From: JBDTNL01 sp039933785
Lineage (GTDB): Bacteria; Acidobacteriota; Thermoanaerobaculia; Multivoradales; JAGPDF01
Direction of reading: 5' to 3'
Assembly (NCBI GenBank): GCA_039933785.1
Contig: JBDTNL010000034.1
Span: 1 to 40,103, forward strand
DNA: 40,103 bases
In this document: positions 1 through 8,395 of the stretch, one piece after another
Layout: each line of letters begins with the position of its first letter
Position numbering within the stretch: the stretch's first letter is position 1
The notes under the pieces: generated by a model
What the model was told of the DNA's origin: nothing
Databases searched by the model: none
Seen by the model: the letters and a program-made list of their open reading frames with translations, nothing else
Program-made: the position numbers and the translations under genes

Positions 1-141
1 CTCGGCCTCGGCACGGAAGCGCTGGTCGGGATCCGAAACTCCCTGGCGATGGCCGTTGCGCAGGGTCTCGGCCCCGCCGACTACGCGGCGGCCTACGAGG
101 CGATCGACCCCGCGAGTGATCCAACGAACGGGCCGGCGTGA
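1..141 (+). CDS. C-terminal end of an unknown protein (partial)
   Basis: The window opens inside a reading frame that runs from base 1 to a TGA at 139-141 and encodes the last 46 residues of a protein. The visible tail is rich in Ala, Gly and Asp and ends ASDPTNGPA. I do not recognise the family from so short a piece. Its stop codon overlaps the GTG start of the next gene by 4 bp (GTGA), so the two are very likely cotranscribed and translationally coupled. Confidence 0.6.
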   Translation, partial: LGLGTEALVGIRNSLAMAVAQGLGPADYAAAYEAIDPASDPTNGPA

Positions 142-986
142 CGGAGACTTCTCCACCCGGACAGCCGGGTCCCGCCGACTGGGGCAAGGACACTCGTCAT
201 GCGGAAGAAGGCCAGTTTCTCGAGGGCCCCAACACCCGCGGCTTCGAGCTCCGGCGCGCGCTCCGCATGTTCTGGGAGCTGCTGCGCGGCTTTCGGGCGC
301 TTCATTTCGTCGGGCCTTGCGTCACCGTCTTCGGCTCCGCGCGAACGCCCGAATCCCACCCCCACTACGAGCTCGCGCGCGAGATGGGCCGCAGGCTGGC
401 GCTGGCCGGCTTCACCGTGATGACCGGCGGCGGTCCGGGCATCATGGAGGCGGCCAACCGCGGCGCCAAGGACGTGGGCGGACACTCGATCGGCTGCAAC
501 ATCACGCTGCCCAATGAGCAGAAGCCCAACGCGTTTCTCGACCGCTGGGTCCAGTTCCGCTACTTCTTCATCCGCAAGGTCATGCTGGTGAAGTACTCGT
601 ATGCGTTCATCGGCCTGCCGGGCGGCTTCGGCACCATGGACGAGCTCTTCGAGACCGCGACCCTGATCCAGACCGGCAAGATCAGCAACTTCCCGCTGGT
701 CCTGATGGGGGTCGAGTTCTGGCAGCCGCTGATCGAGTTCCTGCGCGATCGAATGGCCCGCGACGGCACCATCGCGGCGTCGGATCTGGCGACGATTCAG
801 CTCACCGATTCGCCGAGCCAGGCGATGGAGATGATCCTCACCCGCTCGGCCGGTTTCGGCCTCCGTTGGCAGAGGGCGGTCAAGCCGCACTGGATGCTGG
901 GCGAGGACGGCAGGCTGCAAGCGCAGGCCGCGAGCACGATCGAGGCAAAAAAAAGGGCGGCCGCGAACGGCCGCCTTGAACCATGA
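138..986 (+). CDS. LOG-family Rossmann-fold protein (TIGR00730 type)
   Basis: This 282-residue protein carries the nucleotide-binding signature of the LOG/lysine-decarboxylase-like family: GGGPGIMEAANRGA at about residues 96-109 and PGGFGTMDE at about 162-170. Characterised members cleave nucleoside 5'-monophosphates at the N-glycosidic bond (cytokinin riboside monophosphate or other purine/pyrimidine nucleotides). Which nucleotide is used here cannot be told. The N-terminal 60 residues are longer than in the smallest LOG proteins. The start is GTG at 138, with no good ribosome-binding site, and overlaps the upstream stop, so coupling is the likely mode of translation. The last codons run through an A-tract and a GC-rich hairpin that form a terminator on the opposite strand. 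Confidence 0.85.
   Translation: MTETSPPGQPGPADWGKDTRHAEEGQFLEGPNTRGFELRRALRMFWELLRGFRALHFVGPCVTVFGSARTPESHPHYELAREMGRRLALAGFTVMTGGGPGIMEAANRGAKDVGGHSIGCNITLPNEQKPNAFLDRWVQFRYFFIRKVMLVKYSYAFIGLPGGFGTMDELFETATLIQTGKISNFPLVLMGVEFWQPLIEFLRDRMARDGTIAASDLATIQLTDSPSQAMEMILTRSAGFGLRWQRAVKPHWMLGEDGRLQAQAASTIEAKKRAAANGRLEP
947..978 (-). terminator. Strong intrinsic terminator reading on the minus strand
   Basis: Read on the minus strand, an 8-9 bp GC-only stem (GGCGGCCG / CGGCCGCC, 956-963 with 968-975) closes a TTCG tetraloop and is followed directly by eight T residues (complement of 947-954). This is the textbook layout of a Rho-independent terminator. On the plus strand the same hairpin has its A-tract upstream and no U-tract, so it would not stop the LOG gene well. 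No minus-strand protein gene lies just upstream of it. Confidence 0.6.
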
Positions 987-1093
987 GGGAGGTCATGTGA
1001 CCTCTATCGCAAGGATACGCACGAGCCCCTAGTGAAGTTGCTGTTTTCCGTTGAGTTGCAGCTCCCGCGGGACGAATCATCAATCTTAGGGGC
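979..1093 (-). ncRNA. Candidate small RNA ending at the 947-978 terminator
   Basis: The LOG stop and the next plus-strand start are 160 bp apart, and the terminator in this stretch faces leftward with no gene to serve. On the minus strand the gap can form a stem-loop closed by GCCCCTA/TAGGGGC (1087-1093 with 1025-1031), then a short hairpin GAGGTCA/TGACCTC (about 988-1003), then the terminator. A transcript of roughly 145 nt is possible. I do not recognise a known RNA family, and no convincing minus-strand promoter was found, so this rests on the orphan terminator and the stems only. Confidence 0.2.
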
Positions 1094-1146
1094 CGAGTTC
1101 CGTGCTACGTTCGTTAGTGACCAACCGTTGCCCTAAAGGAGAGCCT

Positions 1147-1821
1147 ATGGATCTGTGCACTGGCACATGGCAGAGAGTGACCCCAACCGCTCCGGGAAGC
1201 GTGGCCTTACTGATCCTGGCCGTACCGCTCTTCCTCGCATCGATAGGCAACGCGGAGAAAGCACCGTGGGATCTCAGCCTCGAGGAACGGGCCGCGGCGC
1301 GAACCAGGCTGTTTCAAGAACAAACTGCGCGCCACGACAAGACCGATGCTTCTCTCGAGCCACAGGCGTGGCTCGACATCTCGGGTGCAGTAACTCCAGA
1401 GGCCCTTTCGCCTGTCCAGCTCTTCAACGATCTGATTTCGCGATTCGATCCATCGCACATTCCACCGGCTGAAATCCCACTCTCCCGTCTCCTGGTCGAA
1501 CAGAAGGCCGTGGCGTTGGGCTTCGGCAAGGAGTTCGTACCCAAGCTGAGCCGAATCGCCGCCGACCTCTACCAGGCCACAGGCCGCGCGAAGGCGCTTG
1601 CGCTCGCGCTTCCTGCGGGGGTCTACGACAGCCCAGAGCTCACGTCCGCGTCGAACACCGCGTGCCGTCTGAGTGCCGAGGCCCTTCAAACAGCGCTCTC
1701 CACCTTCGGGCGAGAGCGCTTCCTGAGATTTCTCTACCGTGGCTGGGCACCGCAGTTCAACGTCTCAACGGACGATGTCGACGGCAGGAAGATGCTCTGG
1801 GCGGAAGGCGGTTGCCAGTGA
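1147..1821 (+). CDS. Secreted hypothetical protein
   Basis: The protein has 224 residues from the ATG at 1147, which sits 8 nt after AAAGGAG; the frame is open further upstream, but the ribosome-binding site favours this start. Residues 19-36 (VALLILAVPLFLASIGNA) form a signal-peptide core with an Ala-type cleavage site after it, so the protein is exported. The mature part is mainly helical, with no motif I recognise. Its stop codon overlaps the GTG of the next gene (GTGA), so the two exported proteins form a two-gene operon. Confidence 0.75.
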   Translation: MDLCTGTWQRVTPTAPGSVALLILAVPLFLASIGNAEKAPWDLSLEERAAARTRLFQEQTARHDKTDASLEPQAWLDISGAVTPEALSPVQLFNDLISRFDPSHIPPAEIPLSRLLVEQKAVALGFGKEFVPKLSRIAADLYQATGRAKALALALPAGVYDSPELTSASNTACRLSAEALQTALSTFGRERFLRFLYRGWAPQFNVSTDDVDGRKMLWAEGGCQ

Positions 1822-2792
1822 ATCGGCGGGTCCTCGCTCTTCTAGCACTGGCGGCATCGATTGAAGCGCTGGGCTTACCCTCGGCGAGTGCACGAGACCT
1901 CACGGCGCCCCCACCACAGGTCTATGCGCTCGCGCTCAGGTCGCAAGCAACTTCGGTTCACACGGCCACGGCGGTGAGGGACAATTTGCAGACGGACTAC
2001 ACTGCCGTACTTTTCGGCCAGAATCTGCTTATTTCAGACGGTGGCCCGGGTGCCAGAACAGATCTGCATGCAACAGGAACGTATTACGTAAGACTCACTG
2101 CCTCCGGCGCAGCCGGCGACTGCTTTAGCGGATACACGCAGGCCGACGCGGATTGGCCCGATGGGTTTTCCCGTGAGAGGACCTCCGTGTCCGCGGGCGA
2201 CGTTTGCCTGCCCGGGCGACCCGAGAACTGTCCCATCGTTCTGGACCTAGGCATGAATGGCGTTCATCTCTCCGGGACCAACCCGCCGGTGAGTTTCGAC
2301 ATCAATGCGGACGGCGCGCCGAACATGATCGCGTGGACACAGGCCGGCAGCGACGATGCCTTCCTCTGCCTGGATCGCAACGGCAACGGACGGATTGACG
2401 ACGGCAGCGAGTTGTTCGGCTACGCGACCCCATTGGCCTCTGGCGCGCCAGCCGTGGTCGGCTATCGCGCCTTGGCTGAGTTCGATAGTGCCGCGCAGGG
2501 CGGCAACGCCGATGGGAAAATCGATGCCGGCGATGCGATCTGGTCGCATCTTTGCGTCTGGCGGGACAGCAACCGAGACGGCCAGTCCGGACCCGGAGAG
2601 ATCTCGCCGCTTTCATCGACCACGGTCGCCGCCCTTGACTACTCCTACATCCAGACTGGAATCACCGATCAATACGGCAACGAGTTCCGCTACGTGAGCC
2701 ACGCGTGGATGCGCCGAGCCGGCGCGAACACGCCCGCGCGATTGTGGCCGACCTTCGATGTCATCTTTGCGTCGGGGCCAGCGCCGCACTGA
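1818..2792 (+). CDS. Secreted protein with EF-hand-like Asp-rich calcium loops
   Basis: From the GTG at 1818 this is a 324-residue protein that begins with a signal peptide (about residues 1-26, ending SASA). The C-terminal half contains calcium-loop-like segments: FDINADGAPN, LDRNGNGRIDDGSELFG and WRDSNRDGQSGPGE, each with alternating Asp/Asn as in EF-hand and VCBS-type repeats. The LDRNGNGRIDDGSELFG pattern is common in large secreted bacterial proteins of unknown role. The first half has no recognised domain. The reading frame extends upstream to 1662, but that part overlaps the preceding gene and the GTG at 1818 overlaps its stop codon by 4 bp, so it is the better start. The protein probably acts outside the cell or in the periplasm; its partner is the upstream secreted protein. 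Confidence 0.75.
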   Translation: MNRRVLALLALAASIEALGLPSASARDLTAPPPQVYALALRSQATSVHTATAVRDNLQTDYTAVLFGQNLLISDGGPGARTDLHATGTYYVRLTASGAAGDCFSGYTQADADWPDGFSRERTSVSAGDVCLPGRPENCPIVLDLGMNGVHLSGTNPPVSFDINADGAPNMIAWTQAGSDDAFLCLDRNGNGRIDDGSELFGYATPLASGAPAVVGYRALAEFDSAAQGGNADGKIDAGDAIWSHLCVWRDSNRDGQSGPGEISPLSSTTVAALDYSYIQTGITDQYGNEFRYVSHAWMRRAGANTPARLWPTFDVIFASGPAPH

Positions 2793-2861
2793 CCGCGGGA
2801 ATCCATGGAGTCGCGCCCGCCTCGCTGGCGGCGGTCCTCTACTCTTCCCGCAGGAGGGTCT

Positions 2862-3131
2862 TCACCGATAGACCTCGCGGCGATGACCGATTCGAACGAC
2901 GAGGATCACCAGCAGGCGATCGCGCAGATCGCAAATAATTCGGTAGTCACCAACCCGGTACTTCCAGAACTTTCCCAGCTCGGGGCCGCGCAAGGGCTCC
3001 CCCAAGGCGCGGGGATCGTCAAGCGTCTGCACGCGCTGGCGCAGGAAGACGACGATCCGCTGCGCGTCTTGCCGGTCGATCCGCTCGAGCTCCTTGGCGG
3101 CCCGCCGGTCGAACTCAATCTTCCAGCCCAA
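2862..3131 (-). CDS. RelE/ParE-superfamily toxin
   Basis: The 89 residues match the usual RelE length. The profile is typical: WKIEFDRRAAKELERID at the N-terminus, the central GEPLRGPELGKFWKYRVGDYR segment, and a basic end RIGHRREVYR, where the Arg and the final Tyr of the family sit. RelE-type toxins cut mRNA in the ribosomal A site. The start appears to be TTG at 3131, inside the end of the antitoxin gene, a 17-bp overlap that couples toxin output to the antitoxin. The pair lies between unrelated genes and could serve as a stabilising or accessory module. Confidence 0.85.
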   Translation of the reverse strand: MGWKIEFDRRAAKELERIDRQDAQRIVVFLRQRVQTLDDPRALGEPLRGPELGKFWKYRVGDYRIICDLRDRLLVILVVRIGHRREVYR

Positions 3132-3327
3132 GGCGACGCTCGACTTCCTTCAGAGACAGAGTCGGCAGCGCGCTCTCGATGCGCTGCATCGCCAGGTAGT
3201 AGTCCTCGAGATCGTCGAGTTGCTGCGCGATCGCCTGCCGTGCGTAGTAACTCTTACTGCGACCGGTCTTCTCGGCGAGCGCGTCGAGGCGCGCTTCGAG
3301 GTCTTCGGGGAGTCGTATCGCCAACAT
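3115..3327 (-). CDS. RelB-like ribbon-helix-helix antitoxin
   Basis: The 70-residue protein begins MLAIRLPEDLEARLDALA, a ribbon-helix-helix DNA-binding strand and first helix, followed by TGRSKSYYARQAI, the second helix. The C-terminal half (DYYLAMQRIESALP) would wrap the toxin. A perfect ribosome-binding site (AGGAGG) precedes the ATG at 3327. An 18-bp palindrome just upstream is the likely binding site for autorepression by the antitoxin or the toxin-antitoxin complex. Family members neutralise RelE by direct binding. Confidence 0.88.
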   Translation of the reverse strand: MLAIRLPEDLEARLDALAEKTGRSKSYYARQAIAQQLDDLEDYYLAMQRIESALPTLSLKEVERRLGLED

Positions 3328-3337
3328 GGTCGCCTCC

Positions 3338-3355
3338 TGCTATACAAGTATAGCA
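3338..3355 (-). promoter_or_regulatory. Palindromic operator and -10 box of the toxin-antitoxin operon
   Basis: TGCTATAC-AA-GTATAGCA is a perfect 8-bp inverted repeat around a 2-bp centre. It lies 10 bp before the antitoxin ATG and directly abuts its AGGAGG site. On the minus strand it contains TATACT, a good -10 hexamer; no clear -35 is visible. Overlap of promoter and palindrome is what is expected of an autoregulated ribbon-helix-helix antitoxin. Confidence 0.7.
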
Positions 3356-3383
3356 AGGCACCCTTGGCGGACCTCAGGCTCGC

Positions 3384-4151
3384 CTAGCTGGCGGCGGCCT
3401 CTACCCTCCCAGCCAGTTCTTCGAGCTTGCCGCGGTAGCTGCGGCTGATCACCAACCGGGTACCGTTCCGGAGCACCGCCACGTACTCTCCGGAATAGGC
3501 AGTCTGCAGCTCGACGATGCGGTCGACGTGCACGATGGTCGAGCGGTGGATGCGCAGGAACCGCCGCGGATCGAGGCGTTCCTCGATGCCCGCCATGGTG
3601 TGGCGCAGGAGGTAAGCCTCCCGGCCGACGTGCACCTTCAAGTAGTTGCCGGCGCCGTCGATCCAGTCGATGTCTTCGACCTTGACCAGCACGATGCGTC
3701 CGCCCGACCGAATGAGCAGCCGTTCTAGATAACGCTCTTCTCGCCTCAGGTCTCCGAGCAAGGCGACCAGCTTCTCGCTAAGCCCGTCCGCGCCGTGGCT
3801 GCGTACCCGATCGACAGCGCGCGAGAAACGTTCGCGCGACACCGGCTTCAGCAGGTAGTCGACCGCGTGCACGTCGAAGGCGCGCACCGCGTACTCGTCG
3901 TAGGCGGTGACGAATACCACGCCGGGGAAACGCTCGCCGCCCACCGCCTCGAGCACCCCGAAACCATCGACGCCTGGCATGCGGACGTCGAGGAAGACCA
4001 AGTCAGGGTGCAGGGTTTCGATGGCTTCGACGGCTGCCTGGCCATCGCCGCATTCACCGACCAGCTCGAGGTCGCGTTCCGTGCGGCAGAGCTGTCTCAG
4101 GCGCTCGCGGGCCAGGGGCTCGTCATCCACGATTACAGTGCGTAAGGGCAT
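3384..4151 (-). CDS. LytTR-family response regulator
   Basis: An N-terminal receiver domain (about residues 1-120) has the acidic pair DDE, the phosphoacceptor Asp in LVFLDVRMPG and the conserved Lys in YLLKPVS. The C-terminal LytTR DNA-binding domain (about 150-250) carries the signature FLRIHRSTIVHVDRI and ends in an RNGTRLVISRSYRGKL-type strand. Two in-frame ATGs exist, at 4157 and 4151; the second is spaced better from GGAGGAGGT, so I chose it (255 residues). The gene follows the LytS-type kinase by 48 bp in the same operon and should be its partner. It probably controls transcription by binding direct repeats, with the upstream receptor operon a possible target. Confidence 0.92.
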   Translation of the reverse strand: MPLRTVIVDDEPLARERLRQLCRTERDLELVGECGDGQAAVEAIETLHPDLVFLDVRMPGVDGFGVLEAVGGERFPGVVFVTAYDEYAVRAFDVHAVDYLLKPVSRERFSRAVDRVRSHGADGLSEKLVALLGDLRREERYLERLLIRSGGRIVLVKVEDIDWIDGAGNYLKVHVGREAYLLRHTMAGIEERLDPRRFLRIHRSTIVHVDRIVELQTAYSGEYVAVLRNGTRLVISRSYRGKLEELAGRVEAAAS

Positions 4152-4199
4152 GGGCATACCTCCTCCAACAAGAGAGTTACGAAATTCGCGGTTGCAGGT

Positions 4200-5375
4200 T
4201 CACGGGGAGGCGCCCTCGGCGGGTGCCGCCTCGAAGATCGGGTCGTTGTGGGCGTTGTGGGCGCCCGAGCCGGGCACTCGACGGGGAATCACCAGCCGGG
4301 CTTCGGCGCCTCCGGAAGCTCCCGCGGTCAGGCTGAAGGACTGCCCGCCGCCGTAGAGCTGCCTCAGCCTGGCCCGCGTGTTGGCCAGCCCCACACCTTC
4401 CGTACGGGAGGTCTCGAGGCCACGGCCGTCATCCTGGACCCGCAGATCCAGCCCCTCCGGGACCGCCCTCACCTGAATGCGGATGTGCAGGGTCTCGTTG
4501 CCCATCCGGCGCCCGTGCCGAATGGCGTTCTCGACCAGCGGCTGCAGGATCATGTTGGGGACCCGGTCGGAGAGCAGCTCGGCGGGAACGTCCAGATCGA
4601 CGTGCAGGCTGTCGGCGAACCGCGTGCGCTCGATGTCGAGGTAGAGGCTCAAGAACTCGAGCTCCTCGCGGAGCGTCACCTCGGGCCGGCCCGCGTTGTG
4701 GAGCGACTGGCGGAGGAAGTCCGAGAGCAGGCCCACCATGCGCTCGGCGCCGTCCGGATCGACGTGCACCAGCGCCGCCACCGCGTTCAGCGAATTGAAT
4801 AGGAAGTGGGGGTCGAGCTGCAGCTTGAGTAGCTGGAGCTGTGTGCGATGGAGCTCGGCCTCGAGCTCGACCGAGCGCACCTCGCGCTCGCGGAAGCGGT
4901 GGTAGTAGTCGATGGCATGCAGGCCCGCGACCAGCAACCAGTAGACCAGGAAGTAGGTTTGGAAGCCGCCCAGAAGGTAGCCGCCGAGCGAGCTCCAGAA
5001 GTGGAACGTCCAATCCCCGGTCGAGAGCGCGAGGACCACCTGGCGTTCGATGACGATCAGCACGGCGTAAGCCGAGGCCACCAGCGAGCCGACCGCGAGA
5101 TGGGCGCCGACGCTGCTCCGCCACGAGCGCCGCCCGAGCGGGTACTGCCGCACCGCCCAAACCACCGCCGGAAAGAGCGCCACCCACAACACCCAGCTGG
5201 CAACTTCGGACCAGAGGCGGCTCCAGGGGACAGGCAGGCCCTCGCCTCGATACTGCAGATAGCCGGAAACCAGGGACATGAGCCCGGCGAGCGTCCACAC
5301 CAAGAGGAGCGCGCCCCAATGCGGCGCCGGAGTGCGCTGACGCGCCGGTGCTGGGCGGCTCGGCGCAGCGATCAT
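4200..5375 (-). CDS. LytS/YehU-type sensor histidine kinase
   Basis: The 391 residues begin with about four hydrophobic membrane segments between residues 20 and 170. A short coiled linker follows, then a His_kinase domain with the phosphoacceptor His in LQLDPHFLFNSLNA (about 215), and an ATPase domain with the N box PLVENAIRHG and G boxes VQDDGRGL and GVGLANTRARL. This is the usual layout of kinases paired with LytTR regulators. There is no separate extracytoplasmic sensor domain, so sensing is probably by the membrane part or a partner. Its ATG overlaps the stop codon of the TonB receptor gene by 4 bp, so the kinase is made in step with the receptor. Confidence 0.92.
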   Translation of the reverse strand: MIAAPSRPAPARQRTPAPHWGALLLVWTLAGLMSLVSGYLQYRGEGLPVPWSRLWSEVASWVLWVALFPAVVWAVRQYPLGRRSWRSSVGAHLAVGSLVASAYAVLIVIERQVVLALSTGDWTFHFWSSLGGYLLGGFQTYFLVYWLLVAGLHAIDYYHRFREREVRSVELEAELHRTQLQLLKLQLDPHFLFNSLNAVAALVHVDPDGAERMVGLLSDFLRQSLHNAGRPEVTLREELEFLSLYLDIERTRFADSLHVDLDVPAELLSDRVPNMILQPLVENAIRHGRRMGNETLHIRIQVRAVPEGLDLRVQDDGRGLETSRTEGVGLANTRARLRQLYGGGQSFSLTAGASGGAEARLVIPRRVPGSGAHNAHNDPIFEAAPAEGASP

Positions 5376-8227
5376 CGGAAGCTCACTCGCACCCCGGCGC
5401 GCAGCACCCGGGCGCCCATGGTTTCGAGCCCCGACGCCTTCTTGACGTTGAGCTGACGTGACTGCTGCAGGACGACGCGGGTATCGAGGAGATTGAACGC
5501 CTCGATCGAGACCGCGAGCTTGAAGTCGCGGCGCTCGAAGTCTTTCTCCAGCCGCAAATCGACCGTGTAGAGATCCGGCGTCCTGAAATCGTCGCCGCGG
5601 GAAGTCGCCTGCACCCAGCGCAGGATGCCGTCGCTGCCCAGCGCGCGGATCGCGTACGGAATGGGATATCCCTGCCGCCCCGAAAGGTTCGCCGCCACCA
5701 GGAACGACCAGACGCGCGACGGCGCCACGGTCGTCATGCCGGTGGCGCCGACTGACCAGCCACTGTTGAGGAAGGTGTCGGGCCGGCTGGACTGATCCAC
5801 CTGCTGCGCGACCACCTCGCCATTGGTGTCGGCGCTGTCGATGCCATCGGGAAGCGCTCCCAGCGCGAGATCCGTCGGGTCGTCATGGGCGCGGAAGTTC
5901 TTGCCGATGTGCCAGCGTGCATCGCCCAGGGTCGCGAAGGCACGCACCATCCAACCGTCTCGCAGCGGCCGCGAGACGGTCAGGGTGGCGCCGTGGTAGA
6001 CCTCGCGTCGATCCCCGTTCACCAACAAGCGGCCCTGGGGCTTGAGCCCCGGCAGCAGGCTGTAGATGGGCGCCTGCACCAACGTGCCGTTGGGCAGCGT
6101 GCCGTTCACGTAGCGATCGAGCGCGTAGTCTTCGCGCCGCGCCACCCGCGAGGCCCCGGAAGCATCCTTGATCAGTTGGCGGGACTCGAGCACCTCGGAC
6201 ACCGTCCGCTGACTGAGGTCCAGGCGCACCGTCCACTCGCTCTGCAGGCGGTGCTCGAAGTTGAACGAGATCGCGTCCGTTCGCTCCGGCCGCAAGCGCG
6301 AATCGACGCGATCGTAGGTCGGGTCGTAGACGCCGATCGTCTCGATCGGCTCGCCGATCTGATAGACGTGGTCGCCATTCTGGTCAGCGAACAAGAAATC
6401 CGCATAGCCACCGTATGTGGACCCGCGCGCTGCAGTACCAACCCCGAGCTGCGACGCAAAGGTCGAGTAGGAAGCGCCGAGGACCGTCCGGCCCGAGTGC
6501 CCGAGCTCGCGAATAATCCCCACCCGCGGCGAGAGCGACCGCCAGCGGAACTGGGGCCCGCGCGCCGGCACGTCGAGCGCCGGCAGGGCGTCCGAGAAGG
6601 CCGAGTTGGCCTCCAGATGCGCCGCGCGCTCGCTCCCCGACTGTTCGTCGACGCGGGCTCCCAGGCCCACCGTGTAGCGACCATGCCGCCAGCTGTCTTG
6701 AACCCAGAGCTCGCGGAACGAGAGATCCGTCTGCTGGTGCCCCTGGCGCATCGCCTCGGCCAGATCGCGGTCCTCGCCGATCACCGCCCCCGACTCGAAG
6801 ATCACGTTGCGCGCGCCGGCGAACTGCAGCATCCGATAGGTGAAGCCGCGCTGGCCGACGCCGAACGCCACGTCGTGCTCGTCATCCGTCGCCGAGGAGC
6901 GCAGTGCGGTGTTCCCAGTCAATCGCCATTGTCGGGCGTTGCGCTCGGAGAAGCTGGTGAACCATGACCCGCGCCATACCTGGTCGGGCCACAGCACGGG
7001 TTCCGCCTGCTCGCCCGCGAACGGCACGTAGCCGAAGTCGCCGTTCAAGGCGGAGACGAACCCGGTGAAGGACCATCGCGATCCGACCAGCAGCGTGTTC
7101 TCGACCTTCCCTAGATTGACCCCACCGGTTTGTCGCGCCCAGGTCTCGCGCGATCGGAAGGGACTCGCCCCGCGGCCGTTCCAAAGCTTGTACGAACGGT
7201 TGAACAGCACGACGCCCGAGTCCGCCGCGCCCAGCTGCAGGTTGAGCTTGGCGGTCTCGTTGTCGAGCCGGATGTCGACCGGCGAGCCGCCGTAGGCGCG
7301 GCGCAGGATGTGCGAGCTGCTGGCCGCGTCCCAGATCCAGGCGTGGTCGCGCCACAGCTGGCCGCCGAGCTCACCGCCGAGCTCGCGCACGTCGCGCACC
7401 GCATTGCTGGGCTCGCTATCCGCCTGGTTCGGATCCTTGGTCGAGAAGGCCCGCACCGATCCCCGCCAGTCGTTGCTCGGGCCGCGCGTGACCATGGCGA
7501 TGGTGACTCCGGCGTTCGCCGAGCTCGGATCGCCCGCTCCCGAACCAACTCGCACTTCGTCGAATTGGTCGATGTCGAAGTAGGTCGGCGACGCGCCGGT
7601 CGCCGCCATGTCGGTGATCACCACGCCGTCGAACACGAAGGCGTTCTGCTCACTGTTCGAGCCCGGAGCGACCAGCAGCGGCTGCTGGCCGCTCGAGTTG
7701 CCGCCCGAGTTCACCTCGCTCGCCAGCACGCCGGGGGCGAACATGGCGAGCGACCAGGGGTCGCGCGTGGTCGGGATGGTCTCCATCTCGGAGCGGCTGA
7801 GCGTGAGCACCGGCGTGAAGCGCGTGGGGTCGAACTGTGGCGGTTCGGCGGTGACCGTGATGGTCTCGTTCGGCTGCGCGCTCAGGCGAATCTGCACCGC
7901 GGTGTTGCGCCCGGGCGAGATCGCGACCGAGGGATAGAACGCGGGCTCGAAACCGGCCGCCTCGGCGTGCAGCTGATAGTTGCCGGGGTCGAGGCCGAGA
8001 AATCGGAAGCGGCCGTCAGCGGCGGTCGTCACTGGCTTCGTCGGCGAAGGCCCGGCGAGCTTTACCGTCACCGCGATCAGCGGCTTACCGTCGGCGCCGA
8101 TCGCGCTGCCGTAGACGCCGCCGCTCAGGAATTGGCCGAACACGTGCGCCGCTCCGCTGGCGAGCGCAAACCACGCGAGCACCACGATGCGACAACGACA
8201 TTTCTTGCCCCGCCCAGACAGTTGCAT
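5372..8227 (-). CDS. TonB-dependent outer-membrane receptor with N-terminal carboxypeptidase-regulatory-like domain
   Basis: The 951-residue protein starts with a signal peptide (about 1-32). A beta-sandwich domain with the pattern GADGKPLIAVTVKL...TTAADGRFRFLGLDPGNYQL (about 40-120) follows. Next are a plug domain, with NAFVFDGVVITDM and FDEVRVGSGAGDPSSANAG (about 140-250), and a long beta barrel ending GVRVSFR. This is the Oar-like architecture seen in Acidobacteriota and Myxococcota. The substrate cannot be told. A GGAAGGGG ribosome-binding site precedes the ATG, and a strong promoter lies about 60 bp upstream. It is the first gene of an operon with the LytS kinase (4-bp overlap) and LytTR regulator, which suggests that the two-component pair reports on, or controls, what this receptor takes up. 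Confidence 0.9.
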   Translation of the reverse strand: MQLSGRGKKCRCRIVVLAWFALASGAAHVFGQFLSGGVYGSAIGADGKPLIAVTVKLAGPSPTKPVTTAADGRFRFLGLDPGNYQLHAEAAGFEPAFYPSVAISPGRNTAVQIRLSAQPNETITVTAEPPQFDPTRFTPVLTLSRSEMETIPTTRDPWSLAMFAPGVLASEVNSGGNSSGQQPLLVAPGSNSEQNAFVFDGVVITDMAATGASPTYFDIDQFDEVRVGSGAGDPSSANAGVTIAMVTRGPSNDWRGSVRAFSTKDPNQADSEPSNAVRDVRELGGELGGQLWRDHAWIWDAASSSHILRRAYGGSPVDIRLDNETAKLNLQLGAADSGVVLFNRSYKLWNGRGASPFRSRETWARQTGGVNLGKVENTLLVGSRWSFTGFVSALNGDFGYVPFAGEQAEPVLWPDQVWRGSWFTSFSERNARQWRLTGNTALRSSATDDEHDVAFGVGQRGFTYRMLQFAGARNVIFESGAVIGEDRDLAEAMRQGHQQTDLSFRELWVQDSWRHGRYTVGLGARVDEQSGSERAAHLEANSAFSDALPALDVPARGPQFRWRSLSPRVGIIRELGHSGRTVLGASYSTFASQLGVGTAARGSTYGGYADFLFADQNGDHVYQIGEPIETIGVYDPTYDRVDSRLRPERTDAISFNFEHRLQSEWTVRLDLSQRTVSEVLESRQLIKDASGASRVARREDYALDRYVNGTLPNGTLVQAPIYSLLPGLKPQGRLLVNGDRREVYHGATLTVSRPLRDGWMVRAFATLGDARWHIGKNFRAHDDPTDLALGALPDGIDSADTNGEVVAQQVDQSSRPDTFLNSGWSVGATGMTTVAPSRVWSFLVAANLSGRQGYPIPYAIRALGSDGILRWVQATSRGDDFRTPDLYTVDLRLEKDFERRDFKLAVSIEAFNLLDTRVVLQQSRQLNVKKASGLETMGARVLRAGVRVSFR

Positions 8228-8288
8228 CCGTTCGGACCCCTTCCGATCAGGCGCGCGATTGCGGCATCTCGTCCCGTGAAGTTGGCCG

Positions 8289-8316
8289 ATTATCCCCGCG
8301 AACGGCCCACTGTCAA
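8289..8316 (-). promoter_or_regulatory. Promoter of the TonB receptor-LytS-LytTR operon
   Basis: On the minus strand, TTGACA (complement of 8311-8316) and GATAAT (complement of 8289-8294) are 16 bp apart, close to the sigma-70 consensus. Transcription would start near 8282 and give a leader of about 55 nt before the receptor ATG at 8227. Confidence 0.6.
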
Positions 8317-8395
8317 TGGGACCAAGTCACTGAAAAACAGGAGGTTACAGTCAAACGCCATCGGCACCATTCAAGTTGTCGTTGGTCACTGAATT

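Noticed and set aside
93..920. Long antisense open frames such as the one opposite the LOG gene
   Set aside because: High GC content leaves antisense frames open. These have no family motif and lie opposite genes with strong motifs.
1662..1817. Upstream extension of the EF-hand-like protein
   Set aside because: It overlaps the preceding coding gene in another frame and would place the clear signal peptide internally; the GTG at 1818 fits better.
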